From assembly GCA_963525745.1 (NCBI GenBank), contig CAURMH010000002.1, positions 1-64,000 of the forward strand: a stretch of DNA of 64,000 bases, read 5' to 3'. Shown in pieces: positions 1-8,789 of the stretch (the stretch's first letter is position 1; the number at the start of each line of letters is the position of its first letter). The stretch comes from CAURMH01 sp963525745. Lineage in GTDB: Bacteria; Pseudomonadota; Gammaproteobacteria; Enterobacterales; Pasteurellaceae. A model generated the notes under the pieces. It was given only the letters and a program-made list of their open reading frames with translations. It was not told the origin of the DNA and searched no databases. The position numbers were made by a program, and so were the translations under genes.

Positions 1-47
1 CGTCCACGCTTGTGCTGTAAATTCTGTTTTTGGCACAAGCGTGGACG
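1..47. repeat. REP-like palindrome, left flank of cassette
   Basis: A perfect 15-bp inverted repeat (1-15 with 33-47) forms a strong hairpin with a 17-base loop. It is followed at 47-59 by GCTTGCGCTATCA. A related sequence lies in the opposite orientation at 693-719, on the far side of the gene at 65-673, so the gene sits between two inverted copies of the same kind of palindromic repeat. The element may extend past the left edge of the window. Confidence 0.6.
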
Positions 48-64
48 CTTGCGCTATCAGTGGG

Positions 65-673
65 CTATAGTGTTATACAACGTATATAAATTGGAGGTTC
101 ACTACTATAAAACAGCATAATCCCGGCTACAACAATCCATCCGACTAAACAAACTATTCCTATATATATAGGAATCCTACTCACTGAAAATTTACAATTA
201 ATCAAACAATTAATAATTCCATCAAAACATTTACATTTTGATTTATTTAAACTTTCGTTAAGGCTATATTTGACCATAGCTCTATGATTGGGAAATTGTT
301 CAAATTTAAATAAAGACACAAAATCATCAATACCATTTTTATTCATGGATTCTTCTAGAGCTATTTCAATTTTATCCAGCTTTGCTTCCCAATATTGTTG
401 CCAAAATTTAGCACCAGCTGCCGCAGAAATTTGAAAAAGAGACATTATGATTCCAAGAAAAATAACTACAATCAGTAATTCTTTTTTATCTCCAAGCTGA
501 GTCAATGCTGTAAATAGAGCACCTTGAAATAATATAAAGAAATTATTTCTTTGAATTAACTGTGTTATCTCAAAGTTTCTTGTTTCAATACAACGTTCAT
601 AGATTCGCTTTAAATTATCCAACCTATCTTCTGAAAGAGATTTTTTACTATGTTTGTTATTATTAATTATCAT
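65..673 (-). CDS. Putative RipA-like small membrane protein
   Basis: This 202-residue protein is not firmly recognised. It has a charged N-terminal helix (about residues 15-40), a hydrophobic hairpin of two closely spaced membrane segments (about 44-88), a soluble middle part and a last membrane segment (about 168-190). The pattern 'RNFEITQLIQRNNFFILF' before the first membrane segment recalls proteins annotated as RipA-family octameric membrane proteins; that is a memory-based guess. The ATG at 673 has AAGGAA six bases upstream. The gene is visibly richer in A+T than carA next door and lies between inverted palindromes, suggesting acquisition. It lies downstream of carA on the same strand, where many relatives have carB. 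Confidence 0.6.
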   Translation of the reverse strand: MIINNNKHSKKSLSEDRLDNLKRIYERCIETRNFEITQLIQRNNFFILFQGALFTALTQLGDKKELLIVVIFLGIIMSLFQISAAAGAKFWQQYWEAKLDKIEIALEESMNKNGIDDFVSLFKFEQFPNHRAMVKYSLNESLNKSKCKCFDGIINCLINCKFSVSRIPIYIGIVCLVGWIVVAGIMLFYSSEPPIYIRCITL

Positions 674-692
674 ATGAGTTCCTTATGCTCCG

Positions 693-719
693 TGATAGCG
701 CACGCTTCCCAGCGTGTGC
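693..719. repeat. REP-like palindrome, right flank of cassette
   Basis: TGATAGCGCACGC at 693-705 is the reverse complement, with one mismatch, of the sequence at 47-59. It continues into an imperfect hairpin (GCGCACGCT with AGCGTGTGC). Read on the minus strand it aligns with the left repeat over about 33 bases, with roughly three quarters identical by eye. Confidence 0.55.
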
Positions 720-822
720 TTCTCACTCATTTTGCTGTATTACTCGGCACGCGTTAGGAAACGCGCGCCATCAATCAGCAATCAATTCATATAAAAAAAC
801 GCGCTGAAAACCGACCGCACTT

Positions 823-1947
823 TTACTTCGTCGCCCGCATTTGCGCGATAAACTTATCGAACAAATACGCGACATCGTTCGGGCCGGGGCTGGCTTCGGG
901 GTGACCTTGGAAGCTGAACGCTGGTTGGTCGGTGAGTTCGATGCCTTGGACGGAGTTATCGAATAAAGAGCGGTGAGTTATCCGCACATTTTTCGGTAGG
1001 CTGTGTTCGTCCACTTCAAAGCTGTGGTTTTGGTTGGTGATGAGGATTTTTTGTGAAGCCAGATCTTGTACCGGGTGGTTGGCGCCGTGGTGTCCGAAAG
1101 ACATTTTTTGGGTTTTGCCGCCCACGGCTAAGCCGAGCAATTGGTGCCCGAGACAAATGCCGAATAACGGTTTTTTACTTTGTAATAAGGTTTGAATGGC
1201 GGCAATGGCGTAATCGCAAGGCTCCGGATCGCCCGGGCCGTTGGAAAGGAAAATGCCGTCCGGGTTGAGCGCCAATACCGCTTCAGCGGAAGTTTTTGCC
1301 GGCACCACGGTGAGTTTGCAGCCACGTTCCGCCAGCATGCGCAAGATATTGTGTTTTACGCCGAAATCGTAAGCAACCACATGAAATTCAAAATTGTTGA
1401 TTATTGAATAACCTTTGCCTACTTGCCATTCGCCTTGTGTCCATTCGTAGGCTTTCGCGCAAGTGACTTCCTGCGCCAGATCTTTACCCGTCATGGAGCC
1501 GAAACTTTTTGCCAGTTCCAACGCTTTGGCTTTGTCGATTACGCCCGACATAATGCAACCCGCTTGTGAGCCTTTGTCGCGCAATAAACGGGTTAAACGG
1601 CGGGTGTCGATTTCGCTGATGGCGACGATATTGTTTTGTTTGAGGTAGTTGGCGAGAGAAGATTGAGAACGGAAATTGCTGTGCTGCAACGGCAAATCGC
1701 GAATGATTAAGCCGGCGGCATAAACCTGATTGGACTCGGTGTCTTCGTCATTGGAGCCGGTGTTGCCGATATGAGGATAAGTGAGGGTGACGATTTGTTT
1801 GGTGTAGGAAGGATCGGTCAAGATTTCCTGATAGCCGGTCATTGAGGTGTTAAACACCACTTCACCGACGGTATAACCGATGGCGCCAAGGGCTTTGCCG
1901 TAAAAGGTGCTACCGTCGGCGAGAACGAGAATTGCCGCTTCGGACAT
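823..1947 (-). CDS. carA: Carbamoyl-phosphate synthase small subunit
   Basis: CarA (374 residues) is the glutamine amidotransferase subunit that releases ammonia from glutamine for the large subunit CarB, feeding carbamoyl phosphate into arginine and pyrimidine synthesis in the cytoplasm. The N-terminal CarA domain starts at '[12 protein letters not shown]'. The C-terminal class I amidotransferase domain carries the nucleophile loop [10 protein letters not shown] and the His-Glu pair in [11 protein letters not shown]. Length and start (GGAGTAATTT before ATG) fit the family. carB is not in the window: the next gene downstream is the repeat-flanked membrane protein gene, so carB is either beyond the left edge or elsewhere. 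Two ArgR-like boxes lie about 150 bases upstream. Confidence 0.97.
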   Translation of the reverse strand: MSEAAILVLADGSTFYGKALGAIGYTVGEVVFNTSMTGYQEILTDPSYTKQIVTLTYPHIGNTGSNDEDTESNQVYAAGLIIRDLPLQHSNFRSQSSLANYLKQNNIVAISEIDTRRLTRLLRDKGSQAGCIMSGVIDKAKALELAKSFGSMTGKDLAQEVTCAKAYEWTQGEWQVGKGYSIINNFEFHVVAYDFGVKHNILRMLAERGCKLTVVPAKTSAEAVLALNPDGIFLSNGPGDPEPCDYAIAAIQTLLQSKKPLFGICLGHQLLGLAVGGKTQKMSFGHHGANHPVQDLASQKILITNQNHSFEVDEHSLPKNVRITHRSLFDNSVQGIELTDQPAFSFQGHPEASPGPNDVAYLFDKFIAQMRATK

Positions 1948-2095
1948 AAATTACTCCTATTGTATTTGGTCGAGCACTTACGAATGCTCATTAACCAAAT
2001 TTAGCTTTCGTTGCCGTAACAACGGGCTAAACGACACTGATAAAAATCAGGCGGTTATTTTATCAAGTAAAGATAAGTTTTCAAAATGGTCAATA

Positions 2096-2133
2096 AATTA
2101 AATTTTATTCATAAATTTGCATAAATATTTAAT
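2096..2133 (-). promoter_or_regulatory. Tandem ArgR operator (ARG boxes) for carA
   Basis: Two 18-bp sequences, 2096-2113 (read on the minus strand) and 2116-2133, each fit the ArgR consensus TNTGAATWWWWATTCANW with two mismatches and are separated by 2 bp. ArgR hexamers bind such close pairs, and E. coli carAB is ArgR-controlled. The surroundings are A+T-rich, so chance matches are possible. Confidence 0.5.
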
Positions 2134-2233
2134 TAAATTAAGTAGTGTAAACGTAAAAGATAATTTTTTTGTAGATCTGCGTTAAGTTGGTTAGAATGAC
2201 GTCAATTTGCTTGTATTAAATAAGGAAACAAGA

Positions 2234-2980
2234 ATGAAAAAAGCAGTAAGATTAACCGCCGTTTTTTTGGCGGCGGCGTTACTGGGCGCCTGTGCCGTCA
2301 ATGAAAACGGTGAGCGTAACGATCCGCTTGAAAAAGTCAATCGCGTAATGTGGGATTTTAACTACAACGTCATGGATCCTTATCTTTTGGAGCCTGCCGC
2401 AAAGGTTTGGCGAAATTATGTGCCGACGCCGGTTTCTTCCGGCCTGGCGAATGTCGCCAACAACCTTGATGAACCGGTCAGTTTTGTTAGTCGTCTGTTA
2501 GAAGGCGAGCCGCGCAAGGCTTTTGTGCATTTTAACCGCTTTTGGATCAATACGATTTTCGGTTTAGGCGGCCTAATTGATGTCGCCGGTCGTAGCGAAC
2601 CGTTACAAATCGACGCACAGCGCGGTTTGGGAGAAACTTTAGGCACTTACGGTATCGATCCCGGCGCTTATGTCATGTTGCCCGTTTATAATGCGACCAC
2701 GCCGCGCCAGTTAACGGGCGCCGCAGGCGATGCAGGCATGATGTACCCATTCTGGAATTGGGTGGGTGGCCCTTGGTCACTGGTGAAATATGGCGTTCAA
2801 GCCGTCGACGGTCGTGCAAAAGCCTTGGATCAAACCGAATTGCTGCGTCAGGCGCAAGATCCCTACATCACCTTCCGTGAAGCCTACTATCAAAATTTAG
2901 CGTTTAAAGTCAACAACGGAAAAACCGAAGAAAGCCCGCAAAAGCGCCTTTCCGACGACGTTTTAAAAGAAATCGATTAA
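2234..2980 (+). CDS. mlaA: Outer membrane lipoprotein MlaA (VacJ)
   Basis: MlaA is the outer-membrane part of the Mla pathway, removing misplaced phospholipids from the outer leaflet with OmpC-like porins and passing them to MlaC. The start at 2234 is chosen because AAGGAAACAAGA precedes it and it gives a normal lipoprotein signal peptide (MKKAVRLTAVFL) ending in the lipobox LLGAC; an in-frame ATG 27 bases upstream would bury the signal. The mature part begins ERNDPLEKVNRVMW and keeps the 'EPLQIDAQRGLGETLG..YGIDPGAYVMLP' core typical of MlaA. The product has 248 residues, the usual family length. A paired uptake-signal hairpin follows directly. Confidence 0.95.
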   Translation: MKKAVRLTAVFLAAALLGACAVNENGERNDPLEKVNRVMWDFNYNVMDPYLLEPAAKVWRNYVPTPVSSGLANVANNLDEPVSFVSRLLEGEPRKAFVHFNRFWINTIFGLGGLIDVAGRSEPLQIDAQRGLGETLGTYGIDPGAYVMLPVYNATTPRQLTGAAGDAGMMYPFWNWVGGPWSLVKYGVQAVDGRAKALDQTELLRQAQDPYITFREAYYQNLAFKVNNGKTEESPQKRLSDDVLKEID

Positions 2981-2985
2981 ACCCG

Positions 2986-3016
2986 AAAGTGCGGTCGTTT
3001 TTGACCGCACTTTTAT
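2986..3016 (+). terminator. Rho-independent terminator made of inverted uptake signals
   Basis: AAAGTGCGGTC (2986-2996) and GACCGCACTTT (3003-3013) are a perfect inverted pair with a 6-base loop rich in T, followed by T and A. It lies six bases after the mlaA stop. Inverted uptake signals are commonly used this way in Pasteurellaceae. Confidence 0.85.
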
Positions 3017-3043
3017 CTTTCACCCTTCAAAAGGAGCAACATA

Positions 3044-3463
3044 ATGTCCTACGGAATCCAAGTAAATCAAAAAGCCGAACCGATTCACACAGAAAATGCC
3101 CCGGCCGCCATCGGTCCTTATGTACAAGCCGTCAATTTCGGCAATTTGTTATTCACTTCGGGTCAAATTCCGGTCAATCCGACCACCGGCGAAATCCCCG
3201 CCGACATCGTTGCACAAACCCGTCAATCCCTTGAAAACGTGAAGGCGATTGTAAAAAAAGCGGGATTAAACGTGGCGGATATTATTAAAACCACCGTATT
3301 TATGAAAAATTTAGCGGATTTTGCCGCTGTAAACGCCGAATACGAACGCTTTTTTAAAGAAAATCGCCATCCGAATTTCCCGGCGCGTTCCTGCGTTGAA
3401 GTGGCGCGTTTACCGAAAGACGTCGGCATTGAAATCGAAGCGATCGCCGTAAAACAAGCATAA
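3044..3463 (+). CDS. ridA: RidA family reactive enamine/imine deaminase
   Basis: RidA (139 residues) hydrolyses reactive 2-aminoacrylate and other enamine/imine intermediates made by PLP enzymes such as threonine dehydratase, protecting them from damage in the cytoplasm. Diagnostic features are APAAIGPYVQAV near the N-terminus, LLFTSGQIPVNP, and the C-terminal block containing the substrate-binding arginine (FPARSCVEVARLPKDVGIEI). About nine residues precede the usual start region, but the ATG at 3044 follows AAAAGGAGCAACATA and is the best start. It is flanked by terminators on both sides and is probably monocistronic. Confidence 0.95.
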   Translation: MSYGIQVNQKAEPIHTENAPAAIGPYVQAVNFGNLLFTSGQIPVNPTTGEIPADIVAQTRQSLENVKAIVKKAGLNVADIIKTTVFMKNLADFAAVNAEYERFFKENRHPNFPARSCVEVARLPKDVGIEIEAIAVKQA

Positions 3464-3480
3464 AGCGAGCGCATAATTCA

Positions 3481-3517
3481 TAAAAGAAAAACGCCGTATT
3501 GTTAACAATACGGCGTT
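3481..3517 (-). terminator. Terminator downstream of pgsA
   Basis: A perfect 12-bp stem (AACGCCGTATTG with CAATACGGCGTT, 3490-3517) has a TTAA loop. On the minus strand it is followed by TTTTCTTTTA, so it terminates pgsA transcription and may also slow readthrough from ridA. Confidence 0.85.
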
Positions 3518-3573
3518 GATTGTGACGATGTTATTTATTTGGGTTTGTAAGTGCGGTCGATTTTTTCCAAATT

Positions 3574-4131
3574 TTACGGATCTAATTCATCCAATAAACT
3601 GCCTTTTGCCGCACTCAAATACTGCAGCATCGACCAAACCGTCAAAATTACCGCCACATAAAGCAAGAAAATCGCCAAATAAACCATATAATCGTTATAG
3701 CGCCAAAGCAGCCCGCCCAAGGCTAACATCTGCGCTGTGGTTTTCAATTTACCCAGCCATGACACCGCCACTTTATTGCGATCGCCGATTTGTGCCATCC
3801 ATTCGCGCAGCGCTGAAATAATAATTTCACGCGAAATCATAATAATCGCCGGCAGCGTAATCCAAATGGAATGCTGATATTCCACAATTAACACCAACGC
3901 CGCAATCACAATCACCTTATCCGCCACCGGATCAAGAAACGCCCCGAAACGCGTGGTTTGTTTCCATTTGCGCGCCAAATAACCGTCGAACCAATCCGTA
4001 ATCGAGGCAATAAAAAAGATCAACGTCGTAATAAACGGCGAAGAATCAATCGGTAAATAAAACGCCAACACAAAAAAAGGAATTAAAATAACCCGAAACA
4101 GCGTCAGAAAAATAGGAAAATTCAGTTTCAT
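3574..4131 (-). CDS. pgsA: Phosphatidylglycerophosphate synthase
   Basis: PgsA joins CDP-diacylglycerol and glycerol-3-phosphate to make phosphatidylglycerol phosphate, the committed step to phosphatidylglycerol and cardiolipin, in the inner membrane. The CDP-alcohol phosphotransferase signature DG-x2-AR-x8-G-x3-D-x3-D is complete ([10 protein letters not shown]...[10 protein letters not shown]). Several membrane segments surround it. I start at the ATG at 4131, giving 185 residues; the codon before it is GTG and could only add one residue. There is no close operon partner. Confidence 0.95.
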   Translation of the reverse strand: MKLNFPIFLTLFRVILIPFFVLAFYLPIDSSPFITTLIFFIASITDWFDGYLARKWKQTTRFGAFLDPVADKVIVIAALVLIVEYQHSIWITLPAIIMISREIIISALREWMAQIGDRNKVAVSWLGKLKTTAQMLALGGLLWRYNDYMVYLAIFLLYVAVILTVWSMLQYLSAAKGSLLDELDP

Positions 4132-4318
4132 CACAAACCCCGACCGAACTTTAGTGAAATAGTTTTTATTCTAATCCATCCTGCTAAAAATGAGAATAAA
4201 AATCTACGCTCAAGGCGCGGCAAAACTTCTTAAAAACTGACCGCACTTTACCTCATAGCTTTATTTGTTTTATACAGTGTAAAGTGCGATCGTTTTTGTC
4301 GATTTTTTTTTCGTATTT

Positions 4319-6139
4319 TTATTCCTGAGCCGACTCTTCTTTGGCTTGTAAGATAATGGCTTGAATTTCCGCCGCCATTTTTTGATCACATTCGCGAGCG
4401 ATGTCGCGCATGAGCGGATTTTGGAATAACCCTGTATTAGGATCATAAACGTTTGACATGAGGGCGACTTCATGGCGATCTGCATCGAAGTAGTAATCGC
4501 CGATTTTTTTTACGGTTTCCGGCGCCATGCCTAGTGCTTCCAGCGCATATTTACCGCAACGTACGGCGGAATCGAAGGTTTCGCGAATTACTTCGTTTGC
4601 GCCCGAACGATATAACTGAAAGGTATTGAAACGATCGTAAGCGCGGGCAATAATTTTTATATTCGGGTTGATTTCACGGGCAAAGTGGATAATGTCCGCA
4701 GCCTGTTGTTTATTATCAATTGCGACGACTAAAAGCTCCGCTTGTTCAAGTCCGGCGGCGATTAAAAATTCGCGGCGGGAAGCATCGCCGAAATAGGATT
4801 TAATGCCGTATTCGTTAAAACCTTTAATCATGTTTGGATTGAGATCAATCACGGTGGTGGCGTATCCGCTTAAACGCAGCAAATCGTTGACAATTTGCCC
4901 GAAGCGTCCCATACCGATAATTAATGTCGGGTGTTGTTCATCAATTTCGTCATGAGCCGGTAATTCTTCCGCTGTAGTCTGAGGGGCGAATTTTTCATAT
5001 AAAACTAAGGCGATTGGGGTTAATACCATAGAAAGGACAACAACGGCGGTCATATTCGCATTGACCGTTTCGTTAATGACGCCTTGAGCGGTTGCGGCAG
5101 CGAATAAAACAAAGGCAAATTCGCCGCCTTGAGCCATTAATAATGCGCGTTCTAAAGCGGTTTTATGAGTGCTTTTGGCAAGGCGGGCGACGAAATAAAT
5201 ACAGATTCCTTTGGTTAGCATTAATGCCAGAACGCCTGTAATGATTAATAGCCAGTTTTCTGCTACGACGGTGAGATTTAACGCCATGCCGACACCGAGA
5301 AAAAAGAGTCCTAACAAGAGACCGCGAAAAGGTTCAATATCGGCTTCCAGTTGATGACGAAAGGCGGATTCCGATAACATGACGCCGGCCACAAATGCGC
5401 CCATTGCCATAGAAAGCCCGGCTTCTTCCATCAATAGCGCGGCGCCTAATACAACAAACAGCGCCGCCGCGGTCATCACTTCACGCGCTTTGGAATTGGC
5501 TAAAATACGGAAAACGGGATTGAGAATGAAACGACCGATAAAAACCAGTGCGGCCAAAGCGAGCATGGCGATACCCGCCGATTCCCACCACGGCATGGAT
5601 TGCTCCGTTTTTTCCAGCGGGGAAAGAAAGGTGATAATGGCTAATAAAGGAACAATGAGAAGATCTTCGAATAATAAAATTGAAACCATTTTTTGTCCCG
5701 GTTTGGTGGATAACGCTTTGCGTTCTCCTAAAACCTGCATCACGATCGCCGTAGAGGTTAAAACGAAGCCGGATGAACAAACAAAGGCGATTTCCCACGA
5801 GACGCCGAATTGTGCCGAAACAATGGTCATCACAAGTGCCGAAAGAATGACCTGTAAACTACCCAAACCGAATATTTGGCGACGCAGGCTCCATAAATGC
5901 GACGGTTTCATTTCCAAACCAATCACAAATAGGAACATCACCACGCCGAATTCCGCAATGTGTAGAATAGCGTGCGAATCTGTGACTAATTTTAAGCCGA
6001 ATGGGCCGATGATTAATCCGGCGGCCAAGTAACCAAGAACGGATCCCAAGCCGATTCGCTTAAACAACGGTACGGCCACAACGGCGGCGCCCAGTAACAC
6101 AACAACACGGATTAAATCTCCCGCCCCTGATGTTTCCAT
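4319..6139 (-). CDS. KefB/KefC-type glutathione-regulated potassium efflux antiporter
   Basis: This is a CPA2-family K+/H+ antiporter (606 residues): about twelve membrane segments (residues 10-380), a linker, then a KTN (TrkA-N) Rossmann domain with LIIGMGRFGQIV that binds NAD(H) and glutathione adducts. HQLEADIEPFRG, near residue 260, matches the acidic regulatory loop characteristic of KefC/KefB. In this family, glutathione adducts of electrophiles open the system, acidifying the cytoplasm and protecting DNA. I start at the ATG at 6139, four bases after GGAGGAA; an upstream TTG would add four residues. It lies 32 bases after the nitroreductase gene on the same strand. No KefF/KefG ancillary gene is adjacent. 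KefB versus KefC cannot be decided. Confidence 0.9.
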   Translation of the reverse strand: METSGAGDLIRVVVLLGAAVVAVPLFKRIGLGSVLGYLAAGLIIGPFGLKLVTDSHAILHIAEFGVVMFLFVIGLEMKPSHLWSLRRQIFGLGSLQVILSALVMTIVSAQFGVSWEIAFVCSSGFVLTSTAIVMQVLGERKALSTKPGQKMVSILLFEDLLIVPLLAIITFLSPLEKTEQSMPWWESAGIAMLALAALVFIGRFILNPVFRILANSKAREVMTAAALFVVLGAALLMEEAGLSMAMGAFVAGVMLSESAFRHQLEADIEPFRGLLLGLFFLGVGMALNLTVVAENWLLIITGVLALMLTKGICIYFVARLAKSTHKTALERALLMAQGGEFAFVLFAAATAQGVINETVNANMTAVVVLSMVLTPIALVLYEKFAPQTTAEELPAHDEIDEQHPTLIIGMGRFGQIVNDLLRLSGYATTVIDLNPNMIKGFNEYGIKSYFGDASRREFLIAAGLEQAELLVVAIDNKQQAADIIHFAREINPNIKIIARAYDRFNTFQLYRSGANEVIRETFDSAVRCGKYALEALGMAPETVKKIGDYYFDADRHEVALMSNVYDPNTGLFQNPLMRDIARECDQKMAAEIQAIILQAKEESAQE

Positions 6140-6171
6140 AAATTCCTCCAAATAAAATAAGAATGTGAAAA

Positions 6172-6726
6172 TTACAAATAATGTACAAAATCTGTTATGT
6201 CGTTATTTCGAGGCGCACGTTCGGTTTTTTCTTCCGCGCTGCCGATCATAACCAACGCAATGATTTTATCCTTTTCCCGACAGCCAAAAGCCTTGCGCAG
6301 GGCGGAACCTTCAATCCACGGTCCGGTAAGCCAAACATTGTCGAAGCCGAGCGCATTGGCGGCCAGCTGGATGGCATAAGTGGCGGCGCCGGCGGTCATC
6401 ATTTGCTCCCATGCAGGAACTTTAGCTATTTCCGGCTGAATTTTTGCGACGACACCAATAATCATCGGCGCACGGGTCGTTATTTTTGCCGCTTTTTGCA
6501 ACCGCTCTTCACCAAGATTCAGCTCAACTACGGCGGATTTTAGTAATTCGGCTAATGTTGTCAGCCCGTCATTTTCTACGATCACAAAGTGATAGGGTTG
6601 TAATTTGCCATGATCCGGTGCGTGCAAAGCGGCTTGTAATATTTGATCAAGTTGGGCTTTGTTTGGCGCCGGGGCAGAGAGTTTTTTCGTCGATTTACGC
6701 GTCGTTAATAATTTCAGTGCATCCAT
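6172..6726 (-). CDS. ydjA: NAD(P)H nitroreductase, YdjA family
   Basis: This is a small FMN-dependent nitroreductase (184 residues) resembling E. coli YdjA. Shared landmarks are MDALKLLTTRKS at the start, the HAPDHGKLQPYHF segment that contacts FMN, PAWEQMMTAGAATYAIQLAANALGF, and FGCREKDKIIALVMIG. The physiological substrate of YdjA is unknown. It is divergent from sppA, as in E. coli. It probably forms a two-gene unit with the downstream kef gene, in which case it could supply redox sensing or detoxification of electrophiles; that link is inference. Confidence 0.92.
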   Translation of the reverse strand: MDALKLLTTRKSTKKLSAPAPNKAQLDQILQAALHAPDHGKLQPYHFVIVENDGLTTLAELLKSAVVELNLGEERLQKAAKITTRAPMIIGVVAKIQPEIAKVPAWEQMMTAGAATYAIQLAANALGFDNVWLTGPWIEGSALRKAFGCREKDKIIALVMIGSAEEKTERAPRNNDITDFVHYL

Positions 6727-6814
6727 TTTTCGTTTTCCCGAAGATAAAGTGCAGTCAATTATAGCATAGTTTTTGCCAACGCTTTATGCTAATCTAGTCA
6801 TATTTTAATTTAAT

Positions 6815-6829
6815 ATGAATCCCTTATGA
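6815..6829 (+). other. Mini-ORF overlapping the sppA start
   Basis: The sequence ATGAATCCCTT is nearly duplicated at the sppA start (ATGAATCCTTT). The upstream copy reads ATG AAT CCC TTA TGA, a four-codon ORF (MNPL) whose TGA overlaps the sppA ATG. No good Shine-Dalgarno sequence is seen for either ATG. It could be a chance duplication or a coupling leader. Confidence 0.4.
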
Positions 6830-8694
6830 ATCCTTTATTACGCCTCGTTAAATGCTTGTGGAATACGATTAATTTCATTCGTGATCTGATCATGAATATC
6901 TTTTTTGTATTTTTCATTTTATGTCTGGCTGTCATGATAAGTCTTTTTTCAGGCAAAAAAGAAAGTCTCTCGCTTAACGGCGCTCAAGGCGCGTTGTTAT
7001 TGAATTTAGACGGTTATTTAGCCGATAATCAAGAATCCTCACCGGGTTGGGAAAACACCTTTCGCGAGCTGAATAACGAACGAATTGCCCATAAAATCTC
7101 CACATTTGATGTTCTTTATGCCCTTCGGCAAGCGACACAGGACGAGCGAATTCAAGGCTTGGTACTGGATTTAAATTACTTCGACGGCGCTGATCTGCCC
7201 GCGCTGACATCTATTGGGAATGCACTAAACGCTTTCAAATTAACGGGTAAGCCTGTGATCGCCTATGCTAAAAATTATTCCCAAGGGCAATATTTATTAG
7301 CCAGTTATGCCGATGAAATCTACTTGAACCCGATTGGCGAAGTGACGATTTCCGGTTTAAGACAAGAAACGCTTTATTTTAAAGAATTACTCGATCGTTT
7401 AGCCGTGACGTCGCATGTTTTCCGCGTCGGTACTTACAAATCCGCCGTTGAACCGTTTTTGCGTAGCGATATGTCGCCGGAGGCCAGAGAAAATATGCAA
7501 AGATGGCTGGAGCCGATGTGGCGCGATTATGTTGCGATCATCGCCCAAAATCGGCAAATTTCCACACAACAGGTTTTGCCGTCGGCAAAACGTTATTTAA
7601 CGGAGCTCAACGCGTTGAAGGGGGATGGAACGGCTTATACAATGCAACGAAAATTGGTCACCGGGCTTGCGACGGAGGCGGATTTTGACAGAAAAATGAC
7701 CGCACTTTTCGGCAAAAATGAAGCGGGGCGTGCAAAATTATTCGCTTTTGAGGACTATTTGGCCGCGTTGCCGGATCGCATGGAATGGACTTCGGCGCCG
7801 AATAAAATTGCGGTAGTCAATGTGGAAGGGACGATTGTGGACGGCGAAAGTGACGAAAGCAGTGCGGGAGGCGATACGATTGCAGGATTATTGCGCGAAG
7901 CTTATCAAGACGACGCTGTTAAAGCGGTTGTGCTTCGCGTCAACAGCCCGGGCGGTAGCGCGTTCGCTTCCGAATTAATTCGCCAAGAAATTGATCATTT
8001 GCAAGCGGCAGGCAAACCGGTCGTCGTTTCTATGGGGGCGATGGCGGCTTCCGGCGGCTACTGGATTGCGGCAACCTCCGATTATATTGTGGCGGATAAA
8101 AACACCGTCACCGGTTCCATCGGCATTTTTGCGCTCTTACCGACGTTTGAAAACAGTATAAAAAAATTAGGCATGAATGCCGACGGCGTTTCCACTACCG
8201 ATTTGGCCGAAGGCTCCGCGTTTAGTCCGTTAAGTCAGGAAATGAGTGATATTTACCAACTACAAATCGAGCATGGTTATGACCGTTTTCTGGATTTAGT
8301 CGCGCAAGGGCGAAATCTGGATAAAAAACAAGTGGATAAAATTGCACAGGGGCAAGTATGGCTGGGAAGCGACGCTTACAAATATAAGTTAGTGGATGAG
8401 CTGGGCGACTTTACAAGTGCGGTCAAAAAAGCCAAAGAATTAGTGAATTTACAACGGGTCGGCGAACAAATCGACGAATTTTCCGTCGAATGGCTGACGG
8501 AGGACGAAAGCGGTTTTATCGGAAAATTATGGCGCAATATGAATCGTAACGGCGGTGCATGGTTAGCTCAATTTGTTCTTCGACAACTCGGTTTACCGGC
8601 GCAATCCTGGCAAAGTGAATTTATACCGCTAAGTAAATTTAATGATCCGAAAGGACAATATTTATACTGTTTAACTTGTGGGGCAGTGAAATAA
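6826..8694 (+). CDS. sppA: Signal peptide peptidase A (protease IV)
   Basis: SppA degrades cleaved signal peptides in the inner membrane, using a Ser-Lys dyad. The 622-residue protein has the long tandem-domain form of enteric SppA: an N-terminal membrane anchor (about residues 23-43), a first S49 half with the general base Lys205 in GTYKSAVEPF, and a second half with nucleophile Ser409 in MAASGGYW, preceded by VNSPGGSAFASE. Both catalytic residues are present. The start at 6826 is chosen over 6815 because only this frame stays open. It is divergent from ydjA, as in E. coli. A palindromic repeat cluster follows it. Confidence 0.96.
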   Translation: MNPLLRLVKCLWNTINFIRDLIMNIFFVFFILCLAVMISLFSGKKESLSLNGAQGALLLNLDGYLADNQESSPGWENTFRELNNERIAHKISTFDVLYALRQATQDERIQGLVLDLNYFDGADLPALTSIGNALNAFKLTGKPVIAYAKNYSQGQYLLASYADEIYLNPIGEVTISGLRQETLYFKELLDRLAVTSHVFRVGTYKSAVEPFLRSDMSPEARENMQRWLEPMWRDYVAIIAQNRQISTQQVLPSAKRYLTELNALKGDGTAYTMQRKLVTGLATEADFDRKMTALFGKNEAGRAKLFAFEDYLAALPDRMEWTSAPNKIAVVNVEGTIVDGESDESSAGGDTIAGLLREAYQDDAVKAVVLRVNSPGGSAFASELIRQEIDHLQAAGKPVVVSMGAMAASGGYWIAATSDYIVADKNTVTGSIGIFALLPTFENSIKKLGMNADGVSTTDLAEGSAFSPLSQEMSDIYQLQIEHGYDRFLDLVAQGRNLDKKQVDKIAQGQVWLGSDAYKYKLVDELGDFTSAVKKAKELVNLQRVGEQIDEFSVEWLTEDESGFIGKLWRNMNRNGGAWLAQFVLRQLGLPAQSWQSEFIPLSKFNDPKGQYLYCLTCGAVK

Positions 8695-8736
8695 CAAAGT
8701 CATTTATGTAGTCAAAATTTCGTTATTATGTAGCAA

Positions 8737-8783
8737 ATGCACAAAACGGTTGCTGAGCCTGTCGAAGCATTAGTTTTGTGCAT
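8737..8783. repeat. Palindromic intergenic repeat
   Basis: Perfect 11-bp arms ATGCACAAAAC (8737-8747) and GTTTTGTGCAT (8773-8783) enclose TTGCTGAGCCTGTCGAAG. The CCTGTCGAAG core resembles interspersed palindromes seen in many bacterial genomes. It may act as an mRNA-stabilising or terminating hairpin behind sppA. Confidence 0.6.
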
Positions 8784-8789
8784 TTTAGC

